Assembly: GCF_016591715.1 (NCBI RefSeq)
Contig: NZ_AP024109.1
Coordinates: 4,154,001 to 4,218,000 of the forward strand
Reading direction: 5' to 3'
DNA length: 64,000 nt
Source: Mesorhizobium sp. J8
Lineage (GTDB): Bacteria > Pseudomonadota > Alphaproteobacteria > Rhizobiales > Rhizobiaceae
Shown here: positions 26,491 to 35,217 of the stretch, in pieces
How positions within the stretch are numbered: position 1 is the stretch's first letter
Layout of the letters: each line of letters opens with the position of its first letter
Translations under genes and position numbers: made by a program
The notes under the pieces: generated by a model
What the model saw: the letters and a program-made list of their open reading frames with translations, nothing else
What the model was told of the DNA's origin: nothing
The model's database searches: none

Positions 26491-27084
26491 TCATCGGCCG
26501 ATGATCGATTTCTGCGCCAGCGGTCCGCCGCGCCAGAGATAGAGCGCCATCAGCGGTTCCCGGCCGGTGCGCATGGCATGGCTGACATTCGACGCGTGGT
26601 GGATCACCTCGCCAGGGCCGCGAACATGAAAGTCCCCTTCGCCCATCCGCCACTCGGTGCCTCCGGTCAGGGGGATGTAGATCTCCTCTGCGATATGGTG
26701 ATGGTCGGGATAGACGATGTCCGGCCCGAGGATCAGCAGACCGCCCGCGACCGCGTCGTTGACGAAATGCCCGCGCGTGCCAAACACCTCCAGCCAGCCG
26801 TAATTGTCGATGAAACCCTGCCCGAAATCGGCGGCGCTATAGGTCTGCCCCCAGCGCAGCTCGTCCCGATGATCGGCAAGGAAACGCGCCAGAGGTTTGG
26901 CATCGGCCGGTGCAAGCGCGGCGATGCGATCGAGATAGCGGAGGCAGCCAAGCACGCGCGATTCGAGCGCACGAGCCGACATATCCCAGCCGATGCGCGC
27001 GACTTCGTCGGCGACGAGATCGCTGTCGACGCCGCCGAGATAGGCTTGGAATCGCTCGAGCAAATCATCGAAAATTGTCGGCAC
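26491..27084 (-). CDS. Cupin protein of the DMSP lyase (DddL/DddQ-like) family
   Basis: 197 residues. The N-terminal half is helical. The C-terminal half is a cupin with metal motif YPDHHHIAEEIYIPLTGGTEW (His, His, Glu ligands) and the second motif GPGEVIHHASNVSHAM, which gives the last His. This pattern is that of the cupin DMSP lyases DddL/DddQ/DddW, which split dimethylsulfoniopropionate into acrylate and dimethyl sulfide. It lies 19 nt upstream of cobQ on the same strand. It is divergent from an acyl-CoA dehydrogenase and MmsB, which could act on C3-C4 acyl products. Activity in a soil organism is not established; a related substrate is possible. Confidence 0.68.
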   Translation of the reverse strand: MPTIFDDLLERFQAYLGGVDSDLVADEVARIGWDMSARALESRVLGCLRYLDRIAALAPADAKPLARFLADHRDELRWGQTYSAADFGQGFIDNYGWLEVFGTRGHFVNDAVAGGLLILGPDIVYPDHHHIAEEIYIPLTGGTEWRMGEGDFHVRGPGEVIHHASNVSHAMRTGREPLMALYLWRGGPLAQKSIIGR

Positions 27085-27223
27085 GCAAGAGCTCCGTTAG
27101 TCATTCCATGCACAGCCGGTTCTCAGCGGTCCGGGTTGCGCGGCGGCATCATTGGTCTAGATTGGACGGCGCGCAAAGCCAAAAACGACAGGCCAGAAGG
27201 CCTGAAGCGACAGGGAGCACGCC

Positions 27224-28390
27224 ATGGACGCTGCAGTCGATGCGGGCGCTGGCCAGTTCGAACTCAATGAGCAACAGCGCGCCATCCAGGAGATGGCCCA
27301 GGCCTTCGCGGCGGACCGCGTCGCGCCCAATGCGCTGGACTGGGACAAGGCGAAGCATTTCCCCGCCGACGTGATCCGCGAGACCGGACCGCTCGGCCTG
27401 GGCGGCATCTATGTGCGAGACGATGTCGGCGGGTCGGCGCTTGGCCGGCTGGACGCCGTGCTGATCTTCGAGGCGCTTGCCCACGCCGATCCGGCGTTTT
27501 CCTCCTTCATTTCCATTCACAACATGGCGGCCTCGATGATCGACCGCTTCGGCTCGGACGAGCAGCGTCAGCGCTTCCTTCCGAAACTGACGTCGATGGA
27601 GTGGCTGGCGAGCTATTGCCTGACCGAGCCGGGCTCCGGCTCGGACGCCGCCGCGCTGAAGACGCGCGCCGTAAAGAGCGGCGGCGACTATGTGCTCAAC
27701 GGCGCCAAGCAATTCATTTCCGGCGCCGGCGACAGCGACCTCTATGTCGTGATGGCGCGTACAGGCGGCGATGGCCCGAAGGGAATTTCAACCTTCGTCG
27801 TGCCCAAGGACGCGCCCGGCCTTTCCTTCGGCGCCAACGAGCACAAGATGGGCTGGCACATGCAGTCGACCCGCCAGGTCATCTTCGAGGATTGCAAGGT
27901 GCCCGCCGAAAACCTGCTCGCTGCGGAAGGCGCCGGCTTCGGCATCGCCATGGCCGGGCTCGACGGCGGCCGGCTGAACATTGCGGCCTGCTCGCTCGGC
28001 GGCGCGCAATCGGCGCTCGACAAGGCGCTCGCCTATACGGCCGAGCGCAAGGCCTTCGGCTCCAGGATCAACCAGTTCCAGGCGCTGCAGTTCAGGCTGG
28101 CCGACATGGAGACGGAACTGCAGGCGGCGCGCATTTTCCTTTATGCCGCCGCCTCGAAGCTCGACCGCAAGGCGCCCGATGCCGGCAAATGGTCGGCGAT
28201 GGCCAAGCGCTTCGTCAGCGATGTCGGCTTCGATGTCGCCAACCAGGCGCTGCAGCTGCATGGCGGCTACGGCTATCTGCACGACTACGGCATCGAGAAG
28301 CTGGTGCGCGACCTGCGCGTTCATCAGATCCTCGAAGGCACCAACGAGATCATGCGAGTCATCATTGCGCGGGCGTTGATTGGCCGCTGA
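27224..28390 (+). CDS. Acyl-CoA dehydrogenase, isobutyryl-CoA dehydrogenase-like
   Basis: 388 residues, full length for the family. The FAD-binding segment YCLTEPGSGSDAAALKTRAV and the C-terminal substrate/FAD loop LHGGYGYLHDYGIEKLVRDLRVHQILEGTNEIMR, which holds the catalytic Glu, are intact. The adjacent 3-hydroxyisobutyrate dehydrogenase 26 nt downstream points to valine breakdown and isobutyryl-CoA oxidation. Confidence 0.88.
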   Translation: MDAAVDAGAGQFELNEQQRAIQEMAQAFAADRVAPNALDWDKAKHFPADVIRETGPLGLGGIYVRDDVGGSALGRLDAVLIFEALAHADPAFSSFISIHNMAASMIDRFGSDEQRQRFLPKLTSMEWLASYCLTEPGSGSDAAALKTRAVKSGGDYVLNGAKQFISGAGDSDLYVVMARTGGDGPKGISTFVVPKDAPGLSFGANEHKMGWHMQSTRQVIFEDCKVPAENLLAAEGAGFGIAMAGLDGGRLNIAACSLGGAQSALDKALAYTAERKAFGSRINQFQALQFRLADMETELQAARIFLYAAASKLDRKAPDAGKWSAMAKRFVSDVGFDVANQALQLHGGYGYLHDYGIEKLVRDLRVHQILEGTNEIMRVIIARALIGR

Positions 28391-28415
28391 CGGCGACAAA
28401 AATCGGGAGAAAACG

Positions 28416-29300
28416 ATGGCAACCATCGCCTTCATCGGCCTCGGCAACATGGGTAATCCGATGGCCGCCAACCTCGTAAAAGCGGGGCATACAGTTCTTG
28501 GCTTCGACCTCGTTCCGGACAACCTTACCGTCGCAAAGGAACATGGCGTTACAGTAATGGCCAATGCCGTCGCCGCAGTGAAGGACGCCGATGTCGTCAT
28601 CACCATGCTACCGGCCGGTAAACATGTGCTGTCGGTTTACGAAGACATCGCGCCCAAGGCAAAGAAAGGCGCGCTGTTCATAGATTCCTCGACCATTGAC
28701 GTCGAATCGGCGCGCAAGGCGCATGCGATTGCCGCCAAGCATGGCCTGCCCTCGATCGATGCGCCGGTCTCCGGCGGCACGGGTGGCGCGACGGCCGGCA
28801 CGCTGACCTTCATGGCCGGCGGCTCGGACGAAGCCTTCGCCGCCGCTGAACCGATCCTGAAGCCGATGGCCGGGCGCATCGTTCATTGTGGCGGTGACGG
28901 CGCCGGCCAGGCCGCCAAGATCTGCAACAATATGATCCTCGGCATCTCGATGATCGGCGTCGCCGAAGCCTTCGTGCTGGCCGAAAAGCTCGGCCTGTCG
29001 CATCAGGCGCTGTATGACGTCGCCTCCACCTCCTCGGGCCAATGCTGGTCGCTCACCACCTACTGCCCGGTCCCCGGCCCCGTTCCGGCCTCGCCGGCCA
29101 ACCGCGACTACAAGCCCGGCTTTGCCGCCGCGCTCATGCTGAAAGACCTGAAATTGTCGCAGGAAGCCGCACAGAGCGCGGGCGCCGTGACCCCGCTCGG
29201 CGCCGAAGCCACGCAGCTTTATGCCTTGTTCAACGCGCAGGGCCATGCCGGCGTCGATTTTTCCGGCATCATAAATTTCCTGCGCGGCGACAAAGGCTAA
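28416..29300 (+). CDS. mmsB: 3-hydroxyisobutyrate dehydrogenase
   Basis: 294 residues. It has an N-terminal Rossmann motif IAFIGLGNMGNPMAANLVKAGH, the substrate loop DAPVSGGTGGATAGTLTFM, and the catalytic Lys in GAGQAAKICNNMILG. It oxidises 3-hydroxyisobutyrate to methylmalonate semialdehyde with NAD. The ATG at 28416 is preceded by GGGAGA. It may also accept 3-hydroxypropionate, which matters because a DMSP-lyase-type cupin is divergent from this operon. Confidence 0.9.
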   Translation: MATIAFIGLGNMGNPMAANLVKAGHTVLGFDLVPDNLTVAKEHGVTVMANAVAAVKDADVVITMLPAGKHVLSVYEDIAPKAKKGALFIDSSTIDVESARKAHAIAAKHGLPSIDAPVSGGTGGATAGTLTFMAGGSDEAFAAAEPILKPMAGRIVHCGGDGAGQAAKICNNMILGISMIGVAEAFVLAEKLGLSHQALYDVASTSSGQCWSLTTYCPVPGPVPASPANRDYKPGFAAALMLKDLKLSQEAAQSAGAVTPLGAEATQLYALFNAQGHAGVDFSGIINFLRGDKG

Positions 29301-29429
29301 ACGGCTGCTTTCGAACGGTTATTAGCGGATTTTTTCGACAGAAAGCCGGCAAATTTAGATTTGCTTAAGGTCTCGCTAACGCACCGGTAACGATGTGCCT
29401 TTAAAACGGACTGCGAGGCGGACATCGCA

Positions 29430-29546
29430 ACCGCCCGGCGCTCCGGATCAGGTCTCGCGTACCGGAGCCCGTAAGTTTCGCAAGTATCTTGTAGCGAAAC
29501 GCCATGCGTATCTGGCAGAGCCGCGTTCCCTTGGAGCGCGGTTTTT
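29430..29546 (+). ncRNA. Candidate structured RNA or 3' UTR ending in an intrinsic terminator
   Basis: The roughly 300-nt gap after mmsB holds three hairpins in series. The first is GCTCCGG/CCGGAGC (29440-29468), the second GTTTCGC/GCGAAAC (29475-29500). The third is a terminator, CCGCGTTCC paired with GGAGCGCGG, followed by TTTTT (29521-29546). No convincing coding frame covers it. It could be an independent small RNA or the processed 3' end of the mmsB message. Confidence 0.4.
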
Positions 29547-29594
29547 GCGTTTACCAGGGCAATCCAACAACAGTGAAAATGGTCCAGGCCGAGA

Positions 29595-29960
29595 TCAACT
29601 CCTGCCGGACAAACGACGGAAATTCGCCCGTACGGTACGGCCGGCGGGCTTGAGGGCTGCATCCAAGGATTTTCGCGTGGCCTCGCCGTTGACCAGGGAT
29701 GGAATGCGTCCCGACAGCACTTCCGGCCAGAATCGGGCGGCCGATTGCAGAAGCGAAACCTGTGCTGCGATGGCGCCTTGGGCTACGGCAGTGGTCTTTT
29801 CAGTGAAGGCTCGCACGGTTTCCCTGCCGAGTTTACGGTCGCTTTGCGCCTCCGCCACAAGCAGGGGCATGCGCATCATCACCACCATCGGGGCCAGCAT
29901 CAGGTCGCCGCCGATCAGGGCGGCTTTCCGTGCACCACGGGTCTTGCGGGTTTTCTTCAT
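29595..29960 (-). CDS. Hypothetical helical protein, phasin-like in character
   Basis: 121 residues. The basic N-terminus KKTRKTRGARKAA is followed by a Met-rich segment (MLAPMVVMMRMPLLVAEAQ). An amphipathic helical region then reads AFTEKTTAVAQGAIAAQVSLLQSAARFWPEVLSGR. No conserved family recognised with certainty; the central helix recalls phasins. Transcribed toward the candidate RNA region. Confidence 0.55.
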   Translation of the reverse strand: MKKTRKTRGARKAALIGGDLMLAPMVVMMRMPLLVAEAQSDRKLGRETVRAFTEKTTAVAQGAIAAQVSLLQSAARFWPEVLSGRIPSLVNGEATRKSLDAALKPAGRTVRANFRRLSGRS

Positions 29961-30081
29961 CGCGTGAGTCCCCGGCCAGCTCTCAGGCCCGGTCTATTAC
30001 GCGCAAGCCCCTGCATTGTTCCCTGTAGCGGGCTCGGATCGTGGCGGTCGGGCGCCCGAACACCGGACGCCCGACCGTGCT

Positions 30082-31461
30082 TCAGCGCTTGCGCAGATCC
30101 GCGTCCGCCAGGTCAAGCGCCTTGGCGATGCGCTCGCAGGCCATGTCGATCGTGTCGCGCGTCCAGATCAGCGGCGGCGACAGGATCATCGTGTCGCCGG
30201 TGGCCCGCATCATCATGCCGTTCGCGATCGCGTGGTCGCGCACCACCACCGCCGCGCTTCCCGACGGCAGATAGCGTTCCTTGGTCGCCTTGTCCTTGAC
30301 GATCTCGATCGCGCCCATCAGACCGATTGAACGCACCTCGCCGACCAGCCTGTGCCCGGCGATGCGCTCCTGAAGCGCCTGCGCGAAATAGGGACCGGTG
30401 TCGTTCTTGACCCGTTCGACCAGCCCTTCCTTCTCGATGATCTCGAGGTTCTTCAACGCCACCGCGCAGGCCACCGGATGACCGGAATAAGTGTAGCCGT
30501 GATAGAACTCGCCGCCCTTCTCGACCAGCGTGCTCGCGACACGATCGCCGACCAGCAGCGCCGACAGCGGCTGATAGCCCGAGGTCAGCGCCTTGGCCGT
30601 GGTAATGGTGTCGGGCTCGACCCCGAAGGTCTGCGCCGCGAACCATTCGCCGGTGCGGCCATAGCCGGTGATCACCTCGTCCAGCATGAGCAGCACGTCG
30701 TATTTGCGGCAGATGCGCTCCACTTCCGGCCAGTAGCTCATCGGCGGGATCTTGACGCCGCCGGCGCCCATCACCGGCTCGCCGATGAAAGCCGCCACCT
30801 TGTCAGCGCCGGCTTCGAGGATCGCGTCTTCGACCGCCTTGGCAGCGCGGATGCCGAAATCGTGGTCGCTCTCGCCGGGCAGCGCGAGTTCATAGGCATA
30901 AGGCATCATCACATGGACGATGTTGGGCACCGCGCCGCCGAGTTGCTTGTGCATCGGCTCCATGCCGCCGAGCGACGTGCCGGCGATCGTCGAGCCGTGA
31001 TAGGCCGACTTGCGCGAGATGATGCGGTTCTTCTCGGGCTTGCCTTCGAGCGCCCAATAATGGCGCACGAGCCTGAGCGCCGTGTCGTTGGCTTCCGAGC
31101 CGGACGAACCGTAGAAGACTTGGCTGACATGCTTGGGCGCGAGCTCCGCCAGCTTCTTCGACAACAGCACCGGCGTCGGCGTCGAGCATTTGAAGAAGGA
31201 GTTGTAGTACGGCAGCTCCTTCATCTGCGCGTAAGCCGCTTCGGCCAGTTCGTCGCGGCCGTAGCCGACATTGACGCACCACAGGCCCGCCATGCCGTCG
31301 AGGATTTCGGTGCCGTCGGCATCGTAGATGAACGGTCCCTTGGCGTGGGTAATGATGCGGGAGCCAGTCTCGCGCAATTCCTTGTGATCGGTGAAGGGAT
31401 GAAGGTGATGCGCGGCGTCGATCTGCTGAAGCTGCTTCAGCGAATAATTCTGATAGGTCAT
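30082..31461 (-). CDS. Class III (omega) aminotransferase
   Basis: 459 residues from the ATG at 31461, preceded by GAGGAAAG. PLP fold type I: GSSGSEANDTALRLVRHYW, the DEVITGYGRTGEWFA motif, and the Schiff-base Lys at about residue 289 in TITTAKALTSGYQPLSA. It resembles pyruvate-dependent amine transaminases (putrescine, taurine or beta-alanine type). No neighbour defines the amine donor. Confidence 0.88.
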   Translation of the reverse strand: MTYQNYSLKQLQQIDAAHHLHPFTDHKELRETGSRIITHAKGPFIYDADGTEILDGMAGLWCVNVGYGRDELAEAAYAQMKELPYYNSFFKCSTPTPVLLSKKLAELAPKHVSQVFYGSSGSEANDTALRLVRHYWALEGKPEKNRIISRKSAYHGSTIAGTSLGGMEPMHKQLGGAVPNIVHVMMPYAYELALPGESDHDFGIRAAKAVEDAILEAGADKVAAFIGEPVMGAGGVKIPPMSYWPEVERICRKYDVLLMLDEVITGYGRTGEWFAAQTFGVEPDTITTAKALTSGYQPLSALLVGDRVASTLVEKGGEFYHGYTYSGHPVACAVALKNLEIIEKEGLVERVKNDTGPYFAQALQERIAGHRLVGEVRSIGLMGAIEIVKDKATKERYLPSGSAAVVVRDHAIANGMMMRATGDTMILSPPLIWTRDTIDMACERIAKALDLADADLRKR

Positions 31462-31511
31462 GGATTTGATCTTTCCTCTTGAATCAATCCGGCAACGGCC
31501 GGGGCGGATTC

Positions 31512-31634
31512 TCAGAGGAAGGCAGGCGGCGAATAGCCGATGCGGGCGCACAACCGCAAAAGCTCGGCGCGAAGGGTCCGCGGTGACGGCGTCACCGCGA
31601 CCCCGAAGGCGCCTGATGTGCTGAAACGGATCAT
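31512..31634 (-). CDS. Possible 40-residue peptide upstream of the aminotransferase
   Basis: An open frame of 40 codons ends 50 nt before the aminotransferase start on the same strand. The peptide is Ser/Thr-rich then Arg/Leu-rich. No good ribosome site is seen. A perfect hairpin GCGGTGAC-GGC-GTCACCGC (31580-31598) lies within it. It could be a leader or chance. Confidence 0.25.
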   Translation of the reverse strand: MIRFSTSGAFGVAVTPSPRTLRAELLRLCARIGYSPPAFL

Positions 31635-31674
31635 GGCGGCAGCTTATGCCGCCTGAGGTCCAAAATTCAAGCCG

Positions 31675-33756
31675 TCAAGCGACGCCGCCGAGCGCCCGCT
31701 TGAGGAAGATATAGCGCATCGCAGTCTGCGCCGCTTGCGGACGACGGTCACCACGCCCACCATGGCCGCCTTCGGTCTCCTCGAAGAACAGCGTCCTGCC
31801 ATGGCCCGCTTCCTGCAGCCGCGCCGCCATCTTGCGCGCATGTCCGGGATGGACACGGTCGTCGGCGGTCGAGGTCATCAGCAGCACCGGGGGATAGGCG
31901 ACGTTGGCCGTGACATGCTGGTAAGGCGAATAGGCGCCGAGCCAAGCCGCTTCCTCGGGCTTCGATGGGTCGCCATATTCGGCGACCCACGAGGCCCCGG
32001 GCGGCAGCTCGGTGTAGCGCAGCATGTCGAGCAGCGGCACGTCGATGATGACGGCGCCGAACAGCTCCGGGCGCTGCGTCAACGACGTGCCGGTGAGCAG
32101 GCCGCCATTGGAGCCGCCCTGGATGCCGAGCTGCGCCGCCGTGGTGATGCCGCGCCTGACGACATCCTCAGCAACGGCCGCGAAATCGTCGAATGCGTTC
32201 TGGCGCTTGCCCTTGAGCGCCGCCTGGTGCCAGGCCGGGCCGAACTCGCCGCCGCCGCGGATGTTGGCCTGGATATAGGCGTTGCCCTTGTCCAGCCAGA
32301 GCTTGCCGCGAATGCCGGCATAGCCCGGCAGCAGCGGCACTTCGAAGCCACCATAGCCGTAGAGCAGCGCCGGCACCGGCCCGTTCTGGTCGCGGCGCCG
32401 CACCACGAAATAGGGGATCATGGTGCCGTCCTTCGAGCGGGCTTCGAACTGCTCCGAGACGTAAGGCGAGGCGTCGAAGCGGGCCGGCTGCGATTTCACG
32501 GTTTCAAGCGTCTCGCCATTGTCGTCCGACCAGATGATCGAGCTTGGCGTCAGGAAATCGGTGAACGAGAAGGAGACGCTCGAGCCGAAATGCTCGACAT
32601 GACTGATGCCGACATTGCCGTTGTCGGGCAGCGCGATCCGTTTCAGCGACCAGCCATCGGCGGTGCGGTCACAGGCGACGACCTTGCCGCGCACATTGTC
32701 CATCAGGTTGATGAACAGCCGGTCCTGGGTCCTGGCGAGCCCGGCGATCGAGACGCGATGCGCGGGCTGGAGCACGGTCTCGAATGGCCCGAATGCGCCG
32801 CTCTCTATCCAGCGGTCGAAATCGACGGAGTAAAGCCCGTCGGGCAGGCATTGCGTGCCGTCGGGCGCCGTCCAAGGGCTGCGCACGCCGAAGATCAGTT
32901 GTCCCTTGAAGATTGCCGTGTCGGTGGCGTCGTCGGGCAGCGGAATGCGCCGGTTCTCGCCCGAAGCGAGGCGTAGGAAACTGTGCGAGGTGAAGAAGTC
33001 GAGCGTCTTGCCGAGCAGCACATGCCGCTTGTCGCCGTCATATTCGACGCCGCCGCCGACCGCGAGATGCTGTTTCTCGCCTTCGAAGATCGGCGTCGCC
33101 TCCTCGAGCTTCGTGCCGCGCCGCCAGAGCTTGATCACGCGCGGGTAGCCGGACTGGGTCTTGTCGTCCTCCTCGAAAGCCGCCGAGACGATCACCGTAT
33201 CCTTGTCCAGCCAGGAAAAGCCCGACTTGGAAGCGCGCGCGGAAAACCCGCCCTCGACAAAGGACCTCGTCGCGATGTCGAATTCGCGCATCTCGCTGGC
33301 GTCGCCGCCATCGGGCGACATGTAGAGCAGGCAGCGGTTGAAGTCGGGATAGAGCCGGCTCGCGCCGCCGAACACCCATTTGATGCCCTCTTTCGCCGAG
33401 AGCTGGTCGAAGTCGATGATCGTTTCCCACTCCGGCTTCTCGGTCTTGTAGGAAGCGACAGGCGCGCGCCGCCACAGGCCCAGCGCATTGGTCTTGTCCT
33501 GCCAGAAATTATAGACGTAGCCGGCAAGTGCTGCCCCGACGGGGATATTGTCCTCGGCCGTCATCAGGTCCAGCGCGGTCTCGAAGGTCGCCTGATAGGA
33601 AGGATCGCCCTGCAATTCGGCGACCGTCAGCGCGTTCTGGCGATGAACCCACTCCAGCGCTTCCTTACCGTTGCGATCCTCCAACCAGAGGAAGGGATCG
33701 TCGGCCGTCGAATCGGGCCGGGCTTTGGTCATCGTGCTGGTCATGCGGGTCTCCAT
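31675..33756 (-). CDS. Prolyl oligopeptidase family serine peptidase (S9)
   Basis: 693 residues, the full length of S9A enzymes. It has an N-terminal beta-propeller (from DPFLWLEDRNGKEALEWV) and a C-terminal alpha/beta hydrolase domain. The triad is visible: Ser near residue 548 in GIQGGSNGGLL, Asp near 631 in TADDRVHPGH, and His near 660 in EGGHGG. It cleaves short proline-containing peptides. No signal peptide, so cytoplasmic. A second ATG four codons in is an equally possible start. Confidence 0.9.
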   Translation of the reverse strand: METRMTSTMTKARPDSTADDPFLWLEDRNGKEALEWVHRQNALTVAELQGDPSYQATFETALDLMTAEDNIPVGAALAGYVYNFWQDKTNALGLWRRAPVASYKTEKPEWETIIDFDQLSAKEGIKWVFGGASRLYPDFNRCLLYMSPDGGDASEMREFDIATRSFVEGGFSARASKSGFSWLDKDTVIVSAAFEEDDKTQSGYPRVIKLWRRGTKLEEATPIFEGEKQHLAVGGGVEYDGDKRHVLLGKTLDFFTSHSFLRLASGENRRIPLPDDATDTAIFKGQLIFGVRSPWTAPDGTQCLPDGLYSVDFDRWIESGAFGPFETVLQPAHRVSIAGLARTQDRLFINLMDNVRGKVVACDRTADGWSLKRIALPDNGNVGISHVEHFGSSVSFSFTDFLTPSSIIWSDDNGETLETVKSQPARFDASPYVSEQFEARSKDGTMIPYFVVRRRDQNGPVPALLYGYGGFEVPLLPGYAGIRGKLWLDKGNAYIQANIRGGGEFGPAWHQAALKGKRQNAFDDFAAVAEDVVRRGITTAAQLGIQGGSNGGLLTGTSLTQRPELFGAVIIDVPLLDMLRYTELPPGASWVAEYGDPSKPEEAAWLGAYSPYQHVTANVAYPPVLLMTSTADDRVHPGHARKMAARLQEAGHGRTLFFEETEGGHGGRGDRRPQAAQTAMRYIFLKRALGGVA

Positions 33757-33814
33757 CTGGCCCCGCCTACATCGCGTTCGCTGCGTTAATATTCAAGAGC
33801 GATGGCGGGATCGA

Positions 33815-34990
33815 TCACAAAACCCGCCGGCGCAGGACCGTCGCCGCCGCCAGCGCCGCACAGATCGCACCCAGCGTCACGGGCAGGCCGGCGGCGCCGA
33901 TGACATCCATCACGCTGCCGGTGAGCGGCGGCACGAGAATGCCGCCAAGTCCCCACATCAGCGAGAAGGCGGCGTTGCCGGCGACCAGCGCCGAGCCGGT
34001 AAAGCGTTCGCCGAGCTCGATGATCGACATCGTGTAGATGCCATAGGAGACGGCGCCCCAGATGAAGACGCAGACCCAGATCAACGGCGTCTCGATCAGC
34101 GCCGGCAAGAGCGCGCAGCCGAGCATGGTCACCGCCACGCAGCCGAAGCGCACCAGGCGCGCCGTCAGCCTTTCGGCGAGCAGTCCGAGCGGCACCTGCA
34201 TGGCAATGTTGCCGGCGATCGTCGCCGACAGCAGGGCCGACATGCGCGCTTCGGGAATGCCGTGATGCGTTCCATAGACCGGCAGCAGCGCCAGGATCGC
34301 CTGCTCGAACCCTGCCGCGACAATCACCGCCGACATGAGCAGCCAGGCCATCGGTATGAAGCCAAGCACCGACACCTTGTTCTCGGCCTCGTCGACCTTC
34401 GGCAAACGCCGCACAACGACCGCCAGGCAGGCGCCGCAGAAGACGAAAGCGGAAATGCCGACCAGGAAAGGCGGCCAGCCCTCTGTGCCGACGGCGAGCA
34501 GGCAGAGCGGCCCGGCCGCGAAGCCGGCCGAGATGATGGTGGAATAGATGCCCATGACGCGGCCACGGCGCGACGGCGGCGCCAACGCGATCACCCAGAT
34601 CTCGCTGAGCACATAAAGCGGATTGGTCACCACGCCGATCAGGAAGCGCAGCGGAAACCACAGATAGACATTCTGCGTCCAGCCGATCAGTGCCAACACC
34701 AGCGCAGAGAGCGCCGCGCAGGTAAGCGCGGTTCGCCCTGCCCCGAAGCGGCGCGCCAGGCCGGGGATCAGCGGTGAGGACAGGATGAAGCCGACCGGTG
34801 TCATCGCCGCCGACAGCCCGATAACCGCCGGCGAAACGCCTTGCCGCTGCAGGATGAAGCTGAGCAGCGGGTAGGATAGCCCTTGCGCGATGGCGAACAC
34901 CGACACAGTCGCGATCACGCCGGTGATCGCGGCCCACTGCACCCTCTCGCTGCTCTTTGAATCCGCCAGAGCCATCAGTTCCTGATCCAA
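33815..34990 (-). CDS. MFS transporter
   Basis: 391 residues with about twelve hydrophobic helices. The loop between helices 2 and 3 (IPGLARRFGAGRTALTCAA) and the RRGRVMGIYSTIISAGFAAGPLCL segment fit a YcaD-like branch of the major facilitator superfamily. Substrate unknown. Divergent from the MttB gene, which lies 227 nt away, so a link to amine uptake is conceivable but not shown. Confidence 0.85.
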   Translation of the reverse strand: MDQELMALADSKSSERVQWAAITGVIATVSVFAIAQGLSYPLLSFILQRQGVSPAVIGLSAAMTPVGFILSSPLIPGLARRFGAGRTALTCAALSALVLALIGWTQNVYLWFPLRFLIGVVTNPLYVLSEIWVIALAPPSRRGRVMGIYSTIISAGFAAGPLCLLAVGTEGWPPFLVGISAFVFCGACLAVVVRRLPKVDEAENKVSVLGFIPMAWLLMSAVIVAAGFEQAILALLPVYGTHHGIPEARMSALLSATIAGNIAMQVPLGLLAERLTARLVRFGCVAVTMLGCALLPALIETPLIWVCVFIWGAVSYGIYTMSIIELGERFTGSALVAGNAAFSLMWGLGGILVPPLTGSVMDVIGAAGLPVTLGAICAALAAATVLRRRVL

Positions 34991-35217
34991 TCGGTTGAAG
35001 GCTTAGCCGTCGCAGCCGGTTCCCGTAAGGCCCACGGCGCACGAAAGCGGATGCTCCAGCCAAACCCTGTCAGGAGCCCCTGCGCTGCAGAGAGGGCGCT
35101 CGCAAGCTCCCCTTCCGGCATGTCGCTTCCCTCGCCCTAGTGGTCGCCGCCACCTCACCGGCAACCTTGCCGCCGGTCCATTATGCCGGCCAATTTCGCA
35201 TCCTCACGAGGCCTCTC

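Noticed and set aside
34991..35217. Glycine or cobalamin riboswitch before MttB copy 1
   Set aside because: I looked for the conserved cores of both and saw neither a B12 box nor tandem glycine aptamer motifs.
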